Part shown: piece after piece, positions 29,780-33,168 of the stretch
Layout: every line of letters begins with the position of its first letter
How positions within the stretch are numbered: the stretch's first letter is position 1
Source of the DNA: Chitinophagaceae bacterium
Lineage (GTDB): Bacteria; Bacteroidota; Bacteroidia; Chitinophagales; Chitinophagaceae
NCBI GenBank assembly: GCA_021299175.1
Contig: JAJTFY010000009.1
Coordinates: 1-33,168, forward strand
DNA: 33,168 nucleotides
Direction: 5' to 3'
Program-made: the position numbers and the translations under genes
Notes under the pieces: generated by a model
Told to the model about the DNA's origin: nothing
Databases searched by the model: none
What the model saw: only the letters and a program-made list of their open reading frames with translations

Positions 29780-30580
29780 TCATTTGAAACTGATCATGGA
29801 TTGCATAGGATGCCGAAGGTTCCTGTATCCCATCATGTCTACCTTGATGCTGCCCACTGTTATCGGGCTTTCAATCCGCAAAGGAACATGGTTGCCATCA
29901 TCAGAAACCCATACGCTCATGAGCTCTCCCCCTTCAAAAATGGTACCACTGATCAGCATGGGCTTGAACTTGATAGCCCTGAATTTGCCATAACGGGTCT
30001 TGATGATTTCCTTTCCCATGTAGCGGATATAGATGTTGTGCACCTCATCATCCAGGAACATTTTAAAAGGAATTTTTTCACCTACTTTGTACTTGGAGAA
30101 GTTGATGTTGCGCGCGTAGTAAATGGAACTAAGTACATCCTGCATGCAATCAGCAATCGGGAATGTACCTTTTGTGCTTACAGCCTTGTTCTCGGCATGA
30201 TTGAACAATACAAGCTCATCTTTCCTGAATCCACCCTCTTCCACATGCCTTACAAATTTATAGGGCTTCAATGTTGCGGTATCGATATAGGTTTCATAGC
30301 GGTCACGCACTTTGAAAATCCAGTCATAGGAAGGATTGGAAGTGCCCAGGCTCACCACATGGTAGACTGGCTTGGCATTGAATTTCTCATTGGAGATGGA
30401 GAAGGATGCGGTTCCTGCATCTACATAAAGACCAATCACGTTGTAGAAAATTTTATACGTGATCACTTCTCCTGCATTGAATGACATGTTACTAAGACCA
30501 CAAAAATCATTGCCTGCACTCAACCTGATCAGGCCGAGAGAGAAAATGGATACTAATACTATTTTGTGGAAGCGTCGCAT
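29780..30580 (-). CDS. DUF3108-type secreted protein
   Basis: Signal peptide (MRRFHKIVLVSIFSLGLIRLSAG), FNAGEVITYKIFYNVIGLYVDAGTASF. Start at 30580 rather than 30631. Confidence 0.78.
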   Translation of the reverse strand: MRRFHKIVLVSIFSLGLIRLSAGNDFCGLSNMSFNAGEVITYKIFYNVIGLYVDAGTASFSISNEKFNAKPVYHVVSLGTSNPSYDWIFKVRDRYETYIDTATLKPYKFVRHVEEGGFRKDELVLFNHAENKAVSTKGTFPIADCMQDVLSSIYYARNINFSKYKVGEKIPFKMFLDDEVHNIYIRYMGKEIIKTRYGKFRAIKFKPMLISGTIFEGGELMSVWVSDDGNHVPLRIESPITVGSIKVDMMGYRNLRHPMQSMISFK

Positions 30581-30584
30581 GCTG

Positions 30585-30592
30585 CAAATATA
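30585..30592 (-). promoter_or_regulatory. Bacteroidota -7 box for the DUF3108 gene
   Basis: Reverse complement TATATTTG; 4 nt before ATG, TTTGCAGCATG as at gltX. Confidence 0.55.
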
Positions 30593-30669
30593 AAACCATT
30601 GGCGGTCTGATTTTGTTCTGTGAATGGCCACAAGAATAAAGTTTTCTTAAAAAGATGATTGTATAATTT

Positions 30670-31644
30670 TTACCTCGATCGGAAACGCAACAATCCAATT
30701 GCACCAACCGCTGCGGGCAACATCAGGTTGATCAGCCAAACCGCAGTTACTGAAACAGCTATCCCCAGTGCATTCTCGGTCATTGACCCCATGAGCAAGA
30801 GGGCAAATTCCCAACGCAGTCCCAGTTCCAAGATAGAAAAAGTGGGCACGATGGCAAGCCACAACAGCATGATGGAGATGCCAACAAATGTATCATGAAA
30901 GCCAATCCCAGTATGGGTCAACGTAAAAAGCAACCAGTATTGGAGGATGAAAAAAACAAACCGAAGGGATGAGAGCAACAATACTTTAAACAAGATATTA
31001 TTGGGAATAGTAGAAAGTGCTCCAAGTTGATCCCGGAATTTCCCGAGCATGCGCAGCGAGAGGATCCAGTTGAAAATAAGACCTGCCTTAAAGTACAGGA
31101 GCATGAAAAAAACGACCGTCAATGGAGTGGCCCATAAAAGTATCGATTGTACTGTCTGAATGCCCTCACGGGTAGGATACAAATGCTGATCCTGCCACTC
31201 CATGCAAAGAGCAATGCTTCCTGCGATGCAGGTTACTATGAGCTGCGCAAAATTACCAATGACGGTAAAAGCAGTACCCTGCCATCGCTGTCCGCTGGGA
31301 AGATGCATCACCCTCCCGGCAAATTCCCCCATTCGGTTGGGTGTCGCAATGGACAAGGCTATGCCCGATAAAATCATCCTGAAAGCCTCAGGCAGTTTGA
31401 TTATATGCTCTGGACGCAGGAAGACCTGCCATTTCTTGGCCTCCAACAACCACTGCAGCAACATGATAACAAATACCAAGAGCAACATCAGCGAACCCCA
31501 TCCTTGAAGCGATTCAACAAGGGAAGAGAAATGCAACTGAATGTCTTTCTGTTCAGCCACCTGCTTGAATACATTGTAGGTCAATCCAATGAAGAGTGCT
31601 GGCCCCAGCAGGTAGTTGAGTAATATTTTGATACTTTTGTTCAG
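30670..31644 (-). CDS. YbhN/lysylphosphatidylglycerol synthase-like integral membrane protein
   Basis: Multiple TM segments. Open frame extends upstream of 31584 as NKSIKILLNYLLGPALFIGLTYNVFK to a CTG at 31644; no in-frame ATG. Confidence 0.7.
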   Translation of the reverse strand: MNKSIKILLNYLLGPALFIGLTYNVFKQVAEQKDIQLHFSSLVESLQGWGSLMLLLVFVIMLLQWLLEAKKWQVFLRPEHIIKLPEAFRMILSGIALSIATPNRMGEFAGRVMHLPSGQRWQGTAFTVIGNFAQLIVTCIAGSIALCMEWQDQHLYPTREGIQTVQSILLWATPLTVVFFMLLYFKAGLIFNWILSLRMLGKFRDQLGALSTIPNNILFKVLLLSSLRFVFFILQYWLLFTLTHTGIGFHDTFVGISIMLLWLAIVPTFSILELGLRWEFALLLMGSMTENALGIAVSVTAVWLINLMLPAAVGAIGLLRFRSR

Positions 31645-31662
31645 TGTATTTGCTTATCCCTT

Positions 31663-31670
31663 CAAAAATA
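31663..31670 (-). promoter_or_regulatory. Bacteroidota -7 box for the YbhN-like gene
   Basis: Reverse complement TATTTTTG matches TAnnTTTG, 18 nt before the CTG. Confidence 0.4.
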
Positions 31671-31677
31671 AACCCAG

Positions 31678-32239
31678 TTGGCGCAGAAAAGTAAAATTAT
31701 TTTAGGGATTGATCGGAATCCTGGCTGTGACGGGCAAACAGATCAAGATGCTGGAGATGAATGTGATCAAGTTGAATGGAAAAACTGACATGTTCGAAAG
31801 ATTGGGCACCATCAACAAAGTCATTCAGGAGATCATCGACAAATACAAGCCAGACGACATGGCGATTGAAGCTCCCTTCTTTGGTAAAAACGTGCAGAGC
31901 ATGCTGAAATTAGGCCGTGCACAGGGTGTAGCCATTGCAGTTGCCATGTCTAACGGTTTGGCGGTAGCAGAATATTCACCGAAAAAAGTGAAACAATCCA
32001 TCACCGGCAATGGCAATGCCAACAAGGAACAAATCTGGAAAATGCTCAACAGCATCATGCCCCTCACCAATACCATCAAATACTTTGATGCCTCAGATGC
32101 TCTGGCAGTAGCCGTTTGTCATCATTTCAACGCACATGGCCTGGTTACAGCAGTTGCTGCAACAAAAAAAAGCACCCGTGCAAAAAAATCAGGAGGATGG
32201 GAGGATTTTATCAAGAACAATCCAGGCAGAATTGGATGA
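31678..32239 (+). pseudogene. ruvC: Holliday junction resolvase RuvC, apparently interrupted by a short deletion
   Basis: TTG-started MAQKSKIILGID, then frame change; remaining RuvC (GILAVTGKQIKML...AIEAPFFGKN...DASDALAVAVCHH) in another frame. Confidence 0.7.
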
Positions 32240-32254
32240 CCAATCAGCAAAAAA

Positions 32255-32584
32255 CTATTTCAGTTTGATGAGAAAATAAATGGCTGGAAGAAACAAGATC
32301 AGCTTGAAAAATTCAAATGCACCCACGGCAAGATCAAGCCCCATGTGCGCCGCCACAATGCCTAAAAACAGCCAAGCTGCCCATTTTTCTTTTGACCAGA
32401 TAAAAGAAAGGGCAATAAAAAGGATGATGTTCAACAGCGCATGTGCTGAAGGATACAAGATGCCAAATTTTGCATAGGCTCCGGTAAAAGAATAGACAAG
32501 GTCAAACAACCCCAATGCAAACAAAGATCCCAGAAGGATCATGAAAAGAATTGCTTTGCCGTCTGCTTTGGATGGTTGGGTCAT
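32255..32584 (-). CDS. Small integral membrane protein, unknown function
   Basis: 109 aa with about three to four hydrophobic segments; overlaps HIT gene start/stop. Confidence 0.6.
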   Translation of the reverse strand: MTQPSKADGKAILFMILLGSLFALGLFDLVYSFTGAYAKFGILYPSAHALLNIILFIALSFIWSKEKWAAWLFLGIVAAHMGLDLAVGAFEFFKLILFLPAIYFLIKLK

Positions 32585-32979
32585 TGATTGAGTGCTTGAA
32601 GAATTTTCTGTTGGGCTTCCTTCAATTCATCCTGAGAAGGCTTCAGCTTGGGGCGTGTAAAATTCAAATCATCTGCAGCATCAATGGGCACCAGATGCAC
32701 ATGGGCGTGCGGCACTTCCAATCCAATCACCGCCATTCCACAACGCTGGCAGGGAAAAGCTTTTTCAATGGCTTTCGCAATGGGTCGGGCAAATTGTAAA
32801 ACAGCACTGAGATCGCTCTCATCCATGTCAAACAACTTGTCTACCTCCTTTTTGGGAACCACCAGGGTATGGCCGGGCGCAAGGGGAAAAACATCCAAGA
32901 AAGCATAAAATTGATCATTCTCGGCTATTTTGAAAGAAGGAATTTCCCCTGCAATGATTCTTGAAAAAATGGTCGCCAT
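32581..32979 (-). CDS. HIT family protein
   Basis: HAHVHLVP histidine triad; FSRIIAGEIPSFKIAEND N-terminus. Confidence 0.92.
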   Translation of the reverse strand: MATIFSRIIAGEIPSFKIAENDQFYAFLDVFPLAPGHTLVVPKKEVDKLFDMDESDLSAVLQFARPIAKAIEKAFPCQRCGMAVIGLEVPHAHVHLVPIDAADDLNFTRPKLKPSQDELKEAQQKILQALNQ

Positions 32980-32984
32980 GGTTA

Positions 32985-33168
32985 TCAGACTGCAATATGA
33001 TCGATCGTAAATACCACCTTACCATTGGGTGCAACAATTTCAGCCTCTTCACCCACTTTTTTCCCAAGCAGCCCTTTGCCAATCGGAGAGGTGACAGATA
33101 TTTTCTGCATTTTCAAATCCGCTTCTTTTTCAGACACAATCTGATACGTAACCGATTTTTTGGTAGCC
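32985..33168 (-). CDS. greA: Transcription elongation factor GreA, C-terminal part (runs off window)
   Basis: Minus-strand translation ATKKSVTYQIVSEKEADLKMQKISVTSPIGKGLLGKKVGEEAEIVAPNGKVVFTIDHIAV*; no start in window. Confidence 0.87.
   Translation of the reverse strand, partial: ATKKSVTYQIVSEKEADLKMQKISVTSPIGKGLLGKKVGEEAEIVAPNGKVVFTIDHIAV

Overview
The window looks like an ordinary housekeeping region of a Bacteroidota chromosome, probably Chitinophagaceae-like judging by protein style and TAnnTTTG promoter boxes. I see no phage, transposon, CRISPR array, tRNA or rRNA. Genes in order: dnaX (5'-truncated by the window), PDH E2, CoA-binding protein, a small secreted protein, two tandem paralogous secreted metzincin-like metalloproteases, gltX, B12-binding domain protein, fumC, and a minus-strand tsaE/ald/nucleotidyltransferase cluster. 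Then copA-recQ, an OmpR-type regulator facing a large propeller histidine kinase, ruvB, leuS, ftsX, DUF3098, uppP, MFS, an MBL-fold protein, DUF3108, a YbhN-like membrane protein, ruvC, a small membrane protein, HIT and greA (partial). The observations most worth checking are: (1) an A10 run in dnaX just after the conserved clamp-loader part, with stops close behind in both alternative frames and an upstream GGAGG, which suggests tau/gamma production by slippage; (2) a duplicated metalloprotease cassette with duplicated promoter block and an identical 58-nt 3' element, where copy 2 has lost the small secreted gene; (3) apparent internal frame-shifting deletions in ruvC and in the MBL-fold gene, about 2 kb apart; (4) several TAnnTTTG boxes only 4-6 nt from start codons, suggesting leaderless mRNAs. 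No clearly new defence or mobile system was found.
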